A stretch of DNA of 64,000 nucleotides from Psychrobacter sp. JB385 (lineage in GTDB: Bacteria; Pseudomonadota; Gammaproteobacteria; Pseudomonadales; Moraxellaceae). Each line of letters begins with the position of its first letter. Position 1 is the first letter of the stretch. The notes below the pieces were generated by a model. The model worked only from the letters and a program-made list of their open reading frames with translations, was not told the DNA's origin and ran no database searches. The position numbers and the translations under genes are program-made. This document shows, in pieces, positions 40,872-49,925 of the stretch. The DNA is taken from positions 310,001 through 374,000 of the forward strand of contig NZ_FUKN01000014.1 in assembly GCF_900163785.1 (NCBI RefSeq). Reading direction: 5' to 3'.

Positions 40872-41639
40872 TTACTCTCGTTCTAATACGATACCGTCAA
40901 AATAGCCTCTCATACCACAATGTACTTCTCTATATTTATTATCCATGTCTTTTAATAATAATTGAGTATTACCTTTATAGAGTGCTGGATACAAACGCAG
41001 TTCAGCGGTTTCATTTTGCAGTTCATTGTCGATGACCCAATGGTTTTCTGACCACGTTGCCTTACTCTCTTTAATCTCACAGGTATGTCCATTAGTAAAC
41101 ACTAAAATGCCATCGATAATGGCAAGATAAGGCTTATTAGCGACCCTATGAATCGAGACACTATTTGTTGTCTTTGCTATTACCTTCCAGTCGTTAGTTT
41201 CTGAGTTATACATCGGAACTTCCACATCTTGAGAAAACTCACCAAATGAATTGTTGTTAGGTAAATTAGAACGATTTAGCTCATTTGGAAAATCCCAAGC
41301 CACACCATTATAATTTTTATCTTCAATATATTCTTTATACTCTCGGATAAGGCATTCTGTATCTGCACACGTATTGCGCTGAAATCTAAGCCAACGTCGT
41401 TGATCGATAATCATATTATCTTTAAAAATTCCGCTGTCTTCGTAATCAGAAGTATTAGCAAGGTCTCGTTTATATTTTTCTCCCATAGCGTCATCAAGCT
41501 TTGATAACTCACTATTCGCACAAACCCTCTTTTCTACCCAGGTAGCCGCTTTTTTACAATCAAAACTGGCTGAATGTGCTGTAGCGGGTAGTAAGGCAGT
41601 GCCTAAAATAATTAATGGGGCTAAGAGCTGTTTTTTCAT
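40872..41639 (-). CDS. Secreted protein with LprI-like (DUF1311) N-terminal domain
   Basis: 255 residues. A signal peptide cleaves near AHSA. The LprI/DUF1311 domain follows (about 23-100): FDCKKAATWVEKRVCANSELSKLD, then ERYKRDL-like and WLRFQRNTCADTECL, with paired cysteines. LprI of mycobacteria is a lysozyme inhibitor, and this domain recurs in periplasmic proteins. The C-terminal 150 residues (with HTCEIKESKATWSENHWVID) are not recognised. It is the last gene of the minus-strand run beginning with the PAAR gene, so it may belong to the cassette; 189 bases separate it from the Sel1 gene. Confidence 0.78.
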   Translation of the reverse strand: MKKQLLAPLIILGTALLPATAHSASFDCKKAATWVEKRVCANSELSKLDDAMGEKYKRDLANTSDYEDSGIFKDNMIIDQRRWLRFQRNTCADTECLIREYKEYIEDKNYNGVAWDFPNELNRSNLPNNNSFGEFSQDVEVPMYNSETNDWKVIAKTTNSVSIHRVANKPYLAIIDGILVFTNGHTCEIKESKATWSENHWVIDNELQNETAELRLYPALYKGNTQLLLKDMDNKYREVHCGMRGYFDGIVLERE

Positions 41640-41828
41640 ATTGTTCTCATCTGTTGAAGCTTGATTATCTTTTAATAACGCTAGGGTAGATAGAAGTAAG
41701 GAATATCGAATGCTTGCCTTAGCGTTTTTTATGTTGAAAAGTATATTTTCTTAGCATCAAAGTAAGTATTTTTTCAATTCTACTTTTAATATAATCACGT
41801 CTAGAAATCAAACCATCTCTTATAGCGC

Positions 41829-42626
41829 TTAGTTCTTTAAGCCATTCTCGATATCATCTAAGATAAGAACAGTTTCTTGGGTACTATAGATAACGATATC
41901 TTTATCGTCGATTTTACCATCCATAACCAATTTACCGATGCGATTACTGGCTTCTTGATTGCCTTTGTCAGCTGCCTTTTGATACCACTTAAAAGCTTTG
42001 TCATAGTCCTGCGGTACACCATAACCATTCTCGTAGAGACCACCGATATTAAGCTCTGCCACATCTAGACCTTGATCAGCTGCTTTACTGTACCACTCAA
42101 AAGCTTTGTCATAATCTTGCGGCACGCCATAGCCGTTCTCGTAGAGACCGCCAATGTTAAACTGCGCTATAACTACATCTTTGTCAGCCGCTTCTTTATA
42201 CCACTTAAAAGCTTTATCATAGTTTTGAGTCACGCCTTTGCCAAAATAATAGAGTGAGCCAATATTATTTTTAGCGTCAAAATCTCCATTATCAGCTGCT
42301 AATAAATATGACTGCATTGCTTGTTTATAGTCTTGATCAACACCTACTCCATTTTCATACATCACCCCGAGATTGAATTGAGCTTCAACGTACTCTCGAT
42401 CAGCAGCTCTTTTAAATAGGCTAAAGGCTTTTTCATAATCCTGAGGAACTGAGTTACCCTCATAATAGGCAAGGCCAAGTTCGTATATTTCAGTAGGGGT
42501 GCTTTGATTTGAAAGTACTGGTGCGTTTGATGACTCCGCTGAGCAAGCAGCAGTTATTAAACTACTGGATAGCACTGTCGCTAGTAATATAGATTGAGTT
42601 AAGGTATAGATTTTTCTTTGATACAT
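41829..42626 (-). CDS. Sel1-repeat lipoprotein
   Basis: 265 residues. The N-terminus is a signal peptide with the likely lipobox TAAC (C28). Five to six Sel1-like repeats of 36 residues follow (about 45-240), each of the form A--N-G-LY--G-GV-QDYDKAF-WY--AAD. Two repeats are nearly identical. The last 25 residues depart from the pattern. Sel1 proteins serve as scaffolds and several type VI effectors have Sel1 immunity proteins. Its place downstream of the PAAR-toxin-immunity genes therefore makes a second immunity or protective role plausible, which is inference. Confidence 0.85.
   Translation of the reverse strand: MYQRKIYTLTQSILLATVLSSSLITAACSAESSNAPVLSNQSTPTEIYELGLAYYEGNSVPQDYEKAFSLFKRAADREYVEAQFNLGVMYENGVGVDQDYKQAMQSYLLAADNGDFDAKNNIGSLYYFGKGVTQNYDKAFKWYKEAADKDVVIAQFNIGGLYENGYGVPQDYDKAFEWYSKAADQGLDVAELNIGGLYENGYGVPQDYDKAFKWYQKAADKGNQEASNRIGKLVMDGKIDDKDIVIYSTQETVLILDDIENGLKN
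41982..42197 (-). repeat. 108-base tandem repeats within the Sel1 gene
   Basis: Two adjacent 108-base units (matching points at 42001 and 42109) differ mostly at third positions. Further diverged units continue at 42217 and about 42325 with the same period. Confidence 0.85.
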
Positions 42627-42709
42627 TGAAATTCCAGTAGGAAACTCTATTGAGTAGGTTGGTTTGGACTTATCTTTGTAAGTTATAGCGTTTGAGAAAG
42701 GAATATAGT

Positions 42710-43204
42710 CTACTCATTGTCTTGTAGTGAAGGCTTGTGATAATACATAGGGCGAATACACCCCCATTTACGGGTCGGCGTCACAATCGTTTTTCTATTT
42801 GGATAAACGTCTACTTTAAAAGCACAGTAGGCTGATTGTTCAGGTGATGTTTGCTCCTCAGTAAAGGTCACACCTGTAAGATCATTCCTGTTGTCTTCTG
42901 TAAAGTAGTCTCCGTCATAGGAATAATCTATACCAAAATAAATATTTTCTTTTAAAAAACGATATTTTCTATATATCTTCATTGTCTTAGAATTAGACTT
43001 TTTAATATGGTAAGTTAACCTCCAGTCATCTACTGCTTCATCTGTTAACTCTCCATCTGTATCAACGTACTGTAATGAATTGAATCTAATTGGTATATTC
43101 GTATGGTTGATAGTTTTAATATGGGGACTTGTCAAAAAACCAAAGACTATTGAAAAAATACAAACTATAAAAATTACGATAATACTCTTTTTCAGTATAC
43201 TCAC
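42710..43204 (-). CDS. Candidate immunity protein, N-terminally membrane-anchored
   Basis: 164 residues of unknown family. An N-terminal hydrophobic segment (about 7-24, after ILKK) is a signal anchor or uncleaved signal, and the rest is a soluble, Tyr-rich domain (RKYRFLKENIYFGIDYSYDGD in the middle; two cysteines, in SAYCAFKV and KWGCIRP). The ATG overlaps the toxin stop codon by four bases, the arrangement typical of an effector and its immunity gene. The topology puts the globular part in the periplasm. No homology is claimed; the role is inferred from position and overlap. Confidence 0.7.
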   Translation of the reverse strand: MSILKKSIIVIFIVCIFSIVFGFLTSPHIKTINHTNIPIRFNSLQYVDTDGELTDEAVDDWRLTYHIKKSNSKTMKIYRKYRFLKENIYFGIDYSYDGDYFTEDNRNDLTGVTFTEEQTSPEQSAYCAFKVDVYPNRKTIVTPTRKWGCIRPMYYHKPSLQDNE

Positions 43205-44370
43205 TTATTTTCAACCTTGTTTGGATTGTGCGAGTTATAGCACCAATGAGTCTGTTTAGACTCAGGAAAACTGTTAATAGAAGTGTTGTCTAATATGTTT
43301 AAAACGTCTTGGAATGTTAAGTTGTCTGCATACTTTCCAAATTTTTTAAATAAAATGAACCCCATTTTCATAGTTGTTCTATCATCGGGAGTATCAGCTC
43401 CCCAAGTACCTTTTTTAGCATTATGAAGGAACTGCTGAAAATCCGAACCTGCTAGTAATGTATTCTCATCGAAACCTACACTTAAACCAACATACCCGTA
43501 ATGAATATTTGACCAAATATCATAAAAGTAATCATAATCCTTATATTTATGAAAATGACTATGTGACTCCTTAGCATTCACTCTATAACTGATGGGACGA
43601 TGAACTGTAAGGTTGTTTAATTTAGCTTTAGGAGGATTTCCTAAAAAAAATTCTCCAGCCTTTAAGTTTTGATATCTTTGTCCGGAAATTAACGTTTTAT
43701 GATCCCAAGCTTTTTCATTATCAACTTGTTCAACCCATGCAGATAAAGCAAGTATAAGAAATGGATCATCAAGTACAGTATTCTTAAATAATCGACGTTT
43801 ATATTCTTTTAAGGAACTACGAATTTCATTAGCCTGTTTACTTTTCACATTTCTCTTGATTTCATCAACAATATATTTTGCAACCTCAATTGCGCCGTCT
43901 ACCGTATGTGGACATTTTTGTTTAATCTTTTGTGTTTTCTTAGTATTAGGAGTGGTACTATTTTTAGAACTTGTAGTGTCCCATTTATATTCAGATATTT
44001 CTCGTTTGTGCCTATATGACCATTGTGGGTACTTGTTTTTTCTGACAACTTTGCCATTAGAGCGATTTTCAATTTGGAACCAAGCGCTACCATTTTTTGC
44101 GTCAGGAAGAGATACTTTTTGGATGCTGCGCTTATGATCAAGAAGCACTATGTCTTCTGACTCAATAGCCAGCAACCCATTTTTATTAGCACTGGAATTT
44201 GCTGTAAATTTCACAAATTTGCCAGCTATAGTTTTTGGTGAAACATGGGAACCATCTTGGTTTTGATAACCGAACTTTGTATAAGTGACCTTATAAAAGA
44301 AATTATTTACATTGATTGGTGGCTTTACTAATAAGCGCAATTTAACGACAATATCTTTAGGGTTACTCAT
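43201..44370 (-). CDS. Polymorphic toxin with Bacterial toxin 44-like C-terminal domain
   Basis: 389 residues from the ATG at 44370, which overlaps the PAAR stop by 8 bases and follows AGGAAGGA; a frame to 44424 is longer. Residues 1-165 are a beta-rich trafficking region without recognised fold. A helical stretch follows (about 165-240). The C-terminal 130 residues hold the toxin-44 signature DIWSNIHYGYVGLSVGF at 284-300, preceded by HSHFHK and followed by DDRTTMKMGFILFKKFG. The family is listed among polymorphic toxins; I infer a type VI effector delivered by the PAAR protein. Base composition is clearly AT-rich. Confidence 0.78.
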   Translation of the reverse strand: MSNPKDIVVKLRLLVKPPINVNNFFYKVTYTKFGYQNQDGSHVSPKTIAGKFVKFTANSSANKNGLLAIESEDIVLLDHKRSIQKVSLPDAKNGSAWFQIENRSNGKVVRKNKYPQWSYRHKREISEYKWDTTSSKNSTTPNTKKTQKIKQKCPHTVDGAIEVAKYIVDEIKRNVKSKQANEIRSSLKEYKRRLFKNTVLDDPFLILALSAWVEQVDNEKAWDHKTLISGQRYQNLKAGEFFLGNPPKAKLNNLTVHRPISYRVNAKESHSHFHKYKDYDYFYDIWSNIHYGYVGLSVGFDENTLLAGSDFQQFLHNAKKGTWGADTPDDRTTMKMGFILFKKFGKYADNLTFQDVLNILDNTSINSFPESKQTHWCYNSHNPNKVENK

Positions 44371-44896
44371 TAATTCCTTCCTCATCCAGAACGTGGATGA
44401 AATATTCTTTCTCTTGTTCATCATTTAGAATAGGGGTTTGACCTTTATTATCTAGCTTACCCATTTGAAATATCTCACCGTCTTCATCGTAAATAACGTA
44501 AGGCTTATTGGCTAAAGGGTTCTTATTATGACTTTGCATGACAAACTGTAAATTATAATCATTCATTGGTTCATTAAAGTATTCTTTAGCTTCACGTCTT
44601 ATTTCCTCAGCCTGTGCAATACTACCCACATCAAAATCCGACTCCGCAAACGCTTGCTGATTGGCAATCAGTTTCGCGCCGCAGCTCGTCACATCACCGC
44701 CACGGGCAATGGGCGCACCATCGACAATAAAAGACACATCGCCACTCACGATGACAGTCATCTTTTTGCATTTTTTGCACATGACTTGATCGCCCTTACG
44801 AGCGACAGGGATACCATTATGTGTGGTGTGCGGTGAGCCAGTGATGACCGTCCCACCGTGAGAGGTCTTTGCGCCAACTGTGATATAGGCTGCCAT
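44363..44896 (-). CDS. PAAR-domain spike-tip protein
   Basis: 177 residues. Residues 1-95 form the PAAR domain, the conical zinc-binding tip on VgrG in type VI secretion: AAYITVGAKTSHGG, the glycine/His motif GSPHTTHNGIPVARKGD, VSGDVSFIVDGAPIARGGD, and TSCGAKLIA. The CKKC pair may support zinc binding. A 75-residue extension (from about 100) with charged text DEDGEIFQMGKLDNKGQTP looks like a small adapter that could bind the toxin encoded next. It is the first gene of the cassette. No VgrG, Hcp or sheath gene is in the window. Confidence 0.9.
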   Translation of the reverse strand: MAAYITVGAKTSHGGTVITGSPHTTHNGIPVARKGDQVMCKKCKKMTVIVSGDVSFIVDGAPIARGGDVTSCGAKLIANQQAFAESDFDVGSIAQAEEIRREAKEYFNEPMNDYNLQFVMQSHNKNPLANKPYVIYDEDGEIFQMGKLDNKGQTPILNDEQEKEYFIHVLDEEGINE

Positions 44897-44957
44897 AATG
44901 CTACCTTGAAAATGCCCAACGTTCAGACTCTTACAGCGAATCCATTATTTGCAGGAC

Positions 44958-44987
44958 ATTATAGAGGGCTAACACCTTAAATATCAA
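44958..44987 (-). promoter_or_regulatory. Probable promoter of the PAAR-toxin cassette
   Basis: On the minus strand TTGATA (44982-44987) and a perfect TATAAT (44958-44963), 18 bases apart, about 62 bases before the PAAR start. Confidence 0.65.
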
Positions 44988-45113
44988 ACTTAAGTTCGTC
45001 TAATTTCACAGCTTATATAACAGCTTTGGCCTATCTTGAATGTAGAGGTCTTTGAATATGAGGTCATAAAGAAAATTAGGTTACTTATACTGATTGTAAT
45101 AACCAGCAAAAAT

Positions 45114-46118
45114 CTAACCTTCTATCTCGCTAATAAGCCATGCCGATACATCGTCAATTTGCGCTGCCAACTCGGTATTTGCTTGACTCAATTCATCAAG
45201 CCTAATGTTGATGTTATTTTTATTGTATTTAACACCAGCTAGAGCATCCTTTAATAAATCAATCAGCTCAACATTTAACGCATCAGAGAAAATGACCACA
45301 TCGGTAATGACGGCTTGCTTCACATCGAGATGCATATCGATGATGCCCCAATCAAAGCGCGTCTCGATATGATGGCTAAATTCAGGCGTCTTGCCGAAGC
45401 GCCAGTCCCAGTCTGCCATTTGCTCATAGTACTGATTAAGTGTTGGTTGCTCAGCAAGACTGGCCTCATCTAGCTCTTCTACTGGCGCAGTCTCTCCATA
45501 ATACTCACAAAACGCCTCAATAAGCGCAGTAGATAAGATTTCGTGAGTGATGTCTTCATTGAATTCAACGAGGTTTGCGACGCGAGCGCGTACCGACTTG
45601 ATGCCTTTGGCTTTTAGCTTAAGTGGGTGCGGATTGAGGTAGTCACCCAGCTTTTGCATATCGGCATTCACGAGTAATGTCCCATGGTGAAAGCTGCGAT
45701 CCGTAGCGTGTTTAAAGGCATTACCCGATATCTTACGATCGCCGACTTGAATGTCATTGCGACCTGAAAGCTGAGCGTCTATGCCCAGTTTTTTGAGCGC
45801 ATTAATGATAATGGTGAAGTTCGCTTCTTGATCATAGCTGTCTTTAGGCGACAAAAAAGTAAAGTTGGTATTACCCAGATCATGAAACATCGCACCGCCG
45901 CCGCTCTGACGACGCGCCAAAAACACCTCGTCTGCTTCCATCTTATCGATTTTGCATTCTACCCATGGATTTTGTGAGCGTCCGATGACGACGGTCTCAG
46001 AATTACGCCATAAGAATAGCGTATGAGAATTGGCGTCCAATGCTTGGAATATCCAATCTTCGGTAGCAAGGTTAAACCAAGGATTGGTCACGGCAGACTT
46101 TAAAATACGCAGGTTCAT
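45114..46118 (-). CDS. lplA: Lipoate-protein ligase A
   Basis: It attaches free lipoate, through lipoyl-AMP, to E2 and H-protein domains. 334 residues like E. coli LplA. The catalytic region shows FLWRNSETVVIGRSQNPW near 35, RRQSGGGAMFHDLGNTNFTF near 70-90 and the adenylate-binding KISGNAFKH near 130 with the key lysine. The C-terminal accessory domain is present (about 250-334). AAGGACAAC precedes the ATG. It is monocistronic. Confidence 0.95.
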   Translation of the reverse strand: MNLRILKSAVTNPWFNLATEDWIFQALDANSHTLFLWRNSETVVIGRSQNPWVECKIDKMEADEVFLARRQSGGGAMFHDLGNTNFTFLSPKDSYDQEANFTIIINALKKLGIDAQLSGRNDIQVGDRKISGNAFKHATDRSFHHGTLLVNADMQKLGDYLNPHPLKLKAKGIKSVRARVANLVEFNEDITHEILSTALIEAFCEYYGETAPVEELDEASLAEQPTLNQYYEQMADWDWRFGKTPEFSHHIETRFDWGIIDMHLDVKQAVITDVVIFSDALNVELIDLLKDALAGVKYNKNNINIRLDELSQANTELAAQIDDVSAWLISEIEG

Positions 46119-46384
46119 TAGTTGTCCTTTTTGGAATGGTTTTGTATTTTAGGCGTTATTCATCGATTTATAAAACAGATGAAATCATTTTTACTGATGC
46201 ATGGTCAAAACTCAATGGTTATCTGGCAGATGTGCTGAGACAAAATCCTTAAGAAATACAGAAAACACCATACCTATTGAACGCGTAAAAAGTTATCATC
46301 GAGGTTTTTTATCTCCCTGCTACTTTTACGATTGCGCATTTTTATAATATGCCCATGCCGTCCAACGCTCGATAGGATCAACCC

Positions 46385-47281
46385 ATGACCAACCGTGACC
46401 TCATCATTTTTATAACTCTCTCCTTTATGTGGTCGCTGTCCTTTATTTTTTACCGTATTGGCGTTCCTGAGTTCGGCTCATTGGCGTTTGCCAGCTTGCG
46501 AGTGGTATTGGCAGGATTGACCATGTTGGTTTTTGTGCTGGTCAAAAAGAAAAACAGACAAGGCATCTTTAAAAATTGGAAGGCATTAACCCTAGTTGGG
46601 CTGTTTTCTGCTGCTATACCTTTTATCTTATTTTCTTTTTCAGCGCGCTCGGTAAATGCAGGCGTGTTGGCGGTACTCAATGCCTCTGTACCCATGATGA
46701 GTGGCTTCATCGCCAGCACGTTTTTTAAAGACAGATTGTCAAAGAAACAGATTCTTGGCTTGGTGATTGGGGTTATCGGGGTCGTTATTTTAATGAGTGA
46801 GAATCTGTTTGGCGAGCAGAGTGCCACATCAGGATCTGGGCTATTGCCGATGGGTTACGCATTATTGGCCTGTGTTGGGTATGCAGTAGGGGCAAACATC
46901 ACCAGAAACTATTTAGACAATGTCTCACCAGTGGCTATTACCGCAGGCTCACTCATTATCGCCAGTGTGATAATGCTACCAGTTGCCCTTTATGAGTTCC
47001 CTTATGGCAAGAGTATCAGTCTCACCGCGTGGGTGTCTGTCATTTGTATTGGCGTGCTCTCAACCGCCATCGCTTTGATTTTTATGAACCAGTTAATCAA
47101 AAGTATTGGGCCAATGCGCGCCACCAGTATTACCTTAGTCATTCCTATTTTTGCGATTATTTTGGGCTATTTGTTGCTTGGTGAGGCATTAGATACGCCA
47201 GCGATTATTGGCTCAGTGGTGATACTGTTTGGCACCTATTTGTCTTTAGAGCTGTCGCTTAAGAAGATGCTTAAATCTTGA
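46385..47281 (+). CDS. EamA/DMT family exporter
   Basis: 298 residues with ten hydrophobic segments in two EamA repeats. The first repeat begins FMWSLSFIFYRIG and carries ASLRVVLAGL; both halves end with PVxSxIxGxxLLGE-type text (ISVP-like at 95; VIPIFAIILGYLLLGEALD near 260). Proteins of this family export amino acids or metabolites; the substrate is not inferable. AGGATC lies before the ATG. No regulator is adjacent. Confidence 0.9.
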   Translation: MTNRDLIIFITLSFMWSLSFIFYRIGVPEFGSLAFASLRVVLAGLTMLVFVLVKKKNRQGIFKNWKALTLVGLFSAAIPFILFSFSARSVNAGVLAVLNASVPMMSGFIASTFFKDRLSKKQILGLVIGVIGVVILMSENLFGEQSATSGSGLLPMGYALLACVGYAVGANITRNYLDNVSPVAITAGSLIIASVIMLPVALYEFPYGKSISLTAWVSVICIGVLSTAIALIFMNQLIKSIGPMRATSITLVIPIFAIILGYLLLGEALDTPAIIGSVVILFGTYLSLELSLKKMLKS

Positions 47282-47566
47282 GCTTTAAGTATCTAAAAGT
47301 TCAAGGATACAGCAACTTTTCTAATCTATGACATTGTTAGCAAATCTTATTAAAGGCATTCACTTAATAAGGTAATAAGAAGACTTGAATAATGAGTATT
47401 ATCAATACCGATATCATGTCGTATTGGCCTTTTTGTTTGTAAATCTTCCTTGAATAACCTCATCTATCCCTTATAAAGAAAATCAATAAAAGCATATCTA
47501 CAGATGCTTTTATCAGCATTTTTCAGCGAAAAATAATCTTTATAATCGATAACAACAGGATACTTT

Positions 47567-48670
47567 ATGGCACACGACAGCTTATTTGAACCCGTAAAAA
47601 TGGGTACACAGACGTTAAAAAACCGCATTATCATGGCACCGCTAACGCGTGTTCGTTCAATCGAACCAGGTGACGTACCGACTCCATTTGCAGGAGAGTA
47701 CTACTCACAGCGCGCAGGGGCTGGGCTGATCATTGCGGAGGCGACGCAGGTTTCTTTTCAGGCAAAAGGCTATGCAGGCGCGCCTGGTCTCCACACTCAA
47801 GAGCAAATCGTCGCGTGGAAAACGGTTGTCGATAATGTCCATGCAAAAGGTGGAAAAATTGTCGTACAACTATGGCACACCGGTCTTGTATCGCACAAAA
47901 GCGTACAGCCTGACGGTAAAGCGCCCATTTCTGCCTCTGATGTCGATGTTGGTATCCGTACCTCACTACGTGATAGCGACAACCAAGCGATTCGTGTTGA
48001 TGCCACACCGCCACGTCCTGCCACGCTTGATGAGATTGAGCAAGTGATTGCTGATTTTGCGCAAGCCACCAAAAACGCGCAAGAAGCAGGATTTGATGGG
48101 ATAGAGATTCATGGTGCGCATGGTTACTTGTTGCATCAGTTCTGGGTTGAGCAGACCAATCAGCGTAATGATGAATACGGTGGTAGTCGTGAGAACCGTG
48201 CGCGTTTAACGCTTGATGTCATTGATGCTTGTGTCAATGCGTGGGACGCCGATCATGTGGGTATTCGTATTTCTCCACTGGGTACGTTTAACAATGTGGA
48301 AGCAGGCTACAATGAAGAGGACAATGTGTGGTTGGTCGAGCAGATCAATAAACGTGGCTTGATGTATCTACATTTATCAGAGCCTGATTGGGCGGGTGGT
48401 ACGCCTTATAGCGATGAATTCCGTCAAAATGTGCGTGACGCTTTTGATAACTTAATTGTCGCTGCTGGTGGGTATACCGCCGAAAAAGCCGAGCGCAATA
48501 TCGAAGCGGGTTATATTGATGCGGTTGCGTTTGGTCGTGACTACATTGCCAACCCTGATTTGGCTGAGCGTATTCGTACAGGTGCCGCGCTCAATGAGCA
48601 GCGTCCAGAGTCTTTTTATGGTGGCGGTATCGAAGGCTATACCGACTATCCATTCTTAAATCAAGCATAA
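47567..48670 (+). CDS. nemA: Alkene reductase of the Old Yellow Enzyme family
   Basis: An FMN barrel enzyme like E. coli NemA, reducing activated alkenes, nitroesters and N-ethylmaleimide with NADPH. 367 residues. Signatures are [15 protein letters not shown] near 18, LWHTGLVS near 105, the His-Gly-Ala-His pair in [15 protein letters not shown] near 185 and [11 protein letters not shown] near 204, and [12 protein letters not shown] near 322. AGGAT precedes the ATG. No NemR-type TetR gene is beside it, so the usual repressor pairing is absent. Confidence 0.93.
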   Translation: MAHDSLFEPVKMGTQTLKNRIIMAPLTRVRSIEPGDVPTPFAGEYYSQRAGAGLIIAEATQVSFQAKGYAGAPGLHTQEQIVAWKTVVDNVHAKGGKIVVQLWHTGLVSHKSVQPDGKAPISASDVDVGIRTSLRDSDNQAIRVDATPPRPATLDEIEQVIADFAQATKNAQEAGFDGIEIHGAHGYLLHQFWVEQTNQRNDEYGGSRENRARLTLDVIDACVNAWDADHVGIRISPLGTFNNVEAGYNEEDNVWLVEQINKRGLMYLHLSEPDWAGGTPYSDEFRQNVRDAFDNLIVAAGGYTAEKAERNIEAGYIDAVAFGRDYIANPDLAERIRTGAALNEQRPESFYGGGIEGYTDYPFLNQA

Positions 48671-48730
48671 AAGTTTGGTAGCTGATGTAAGGGACAGTAC
48701 AAACTGTCACTCATTAAAAAGCTACTCACC

Positions 48731-48780
48731 AAAAAAGCCAGTTAGCGGTCTCTATATGATACCGTTAGCTGGCTTTTTTT
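48731..48780. terminator. Bidirectional terminator between nemA-like and pirin genes
   Basis: 19-base stem with two G-T pairs (AAAAAAGCCAGTTAGCGGT with ACCGTTAGCTGGCTTTTTT) and an 11-base loop. Confidence 0.92.
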
Positions 48781-48795
48781 GTGCAGCATCATTAA

Positions 48796-49806
48796 CTATT
48801 TACCAAAATTCCCCGTTTGATAGTCACGAAACGTCTGGCGTAACTCTTCTTGCGTATTCATTACAAATGGGCCATGACCTGCCACAGGTTCTCCAATAGG
48901 CTCACCGCTAAGCAGCAGGAGTTTGACGGGTGCGGATGATGCATCTGACGTTTGGTAGCGCAGCTCAATCGTATCAGTAGATGGTATAGCAGTGTGAAGA
49001 TTTTGCTCGCTTTCAGTTTGCTTACTTTGGACTTGATTGCCTTGAGTATGGACGTTTTGATCAGAAGGCGCTTCAAATTGAATCAAGCTTCCCGCATTCA
49101 CAGCCGTCCCATTAACGAGCAATTCGCCTTCTTGCACCAGCAATAACGTATTGTGCAGGTTGGGTACATGCAAGGTCGCCTTGCCGCTAGTATGCAGCTC
49201 AATATCCCAGACATTGACAGGCGTAAACGTACTGACAGCGCCTGTGATATCGTGCCATTCGCCAGTGATAATGACAGCTTTACCAATAGGCGTTTGATGG
49301 TCTGTAGCGTTGTCGTCTAGCAGAGTAACGACTGGCATATCAGTCCGTTTAAAGGTTTGATATTTAGGATCAGTCAGTTTGTGAGTGCTTGGCAAGTTGA
49401 CCCACATTTGCACCATACTAAAGACACCGCCGCGCTGACCAAATGCCTCCGAGTGAAACTCTTCGTGGGTAATACCGCGCCCTGCGGTCATCCATTGTAC
49501 ATCGCCTGGCGAAATATCATGGCGACCACCCATCGAGTCGCTATGTGTGATCTCGCCTGCATAAGCGATGGTTACGATGTCAAAACCTTTGTGTGGATGT
49601 TTACCGATACCATGAGGCTGCGTTTGATACTCAGGATTGGGCTCAAAGATCGTGGGCTCGCCATAATCGAACAATAAAAAAGGATCGGTGTGACTATAAT
49701 TAAAATCAGGATTTTCATCTACATAATTAATGAGGGTTCTGACAAAAAAACCATCGCCGACCCAATAGGGCGCTTTATCACCATGAACATGTTTAATTGC
49801 ACGCAT
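48796..49806 (-). CDS. Pirin family protein
   Basis: 336 residues with two cupin domains. The N-terminal cupin has the metal-binding pattern HPHKGFDIVTIAY (two His, near 92-97) and THSDSMGGRHDI, then GRGITHEEFHSE with further His and Glu ligands. Some relatives (YhhW) have quercetin dioxygenase activity and others act as transcription cofactors; the role here is unknown. The C-terminus (GPFVMNTQEELRQTFRDYQTG) is the pirin tail. The strong GAGGTGAC ribosome binding site fixes the start. Confidence 0.93.
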   Translation of the reverse strand: MRAIKHVHGDKAPYWVGDGFFVRTLINYVDENPDFNYSHTDPFLLFDYGEPTIFEPNPEYQTQPHGIGKHPHKGFDIVTIAYAGEITHSDSMGGRHDISPGDVQWMTAGRGITHEEFHSEAFGQRGGVFSMVQMWVNLPSTHKLTDPKYQTFKRTDMPVVTLLDDNATDHQTPIGKAVIITGEWHDITGAVSTFTPVNVWDIELHTSGKATLHVPNLHNTLLLVQEGELLVNGTAVNAGSLIQFEAPSDQNVHTQGNQVQSKQTESEQNLHTAIPSTDTIELRYQTSDASSAPVKLLLLSGEPIGEPVAGHGPFVMNTQEELRQTFRDYQTGNFGK

Positions 49807-49925
49807 TTGTCACCTCATCATACGATATGTGTGATTGCTACTCATAAAAAGGGTGGTTAAAGGGTTTTATATCAGGATTCATCACACAGGGTTTATTAAA
49901 TATGGTTTATCAAGTAAGGGTCTGG

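Noticed and set aside
41877..42257. Plus-strand ORFs opposite the Sel1 gene
   Set aside because: They mirror the 108-base repeats and are antisense shadows.
40872..45000. A complete type VI secretion locus
   Set aside because: Only the PAAR and effector genes are present; no VgrG, Hcp, sheath or membrane-complex gene in the window.
47730..48072. Overlapping antisense ORFs within the OYE gene
   Set aside because: Shadows of a strongly coding frame with complete OYE motifs.
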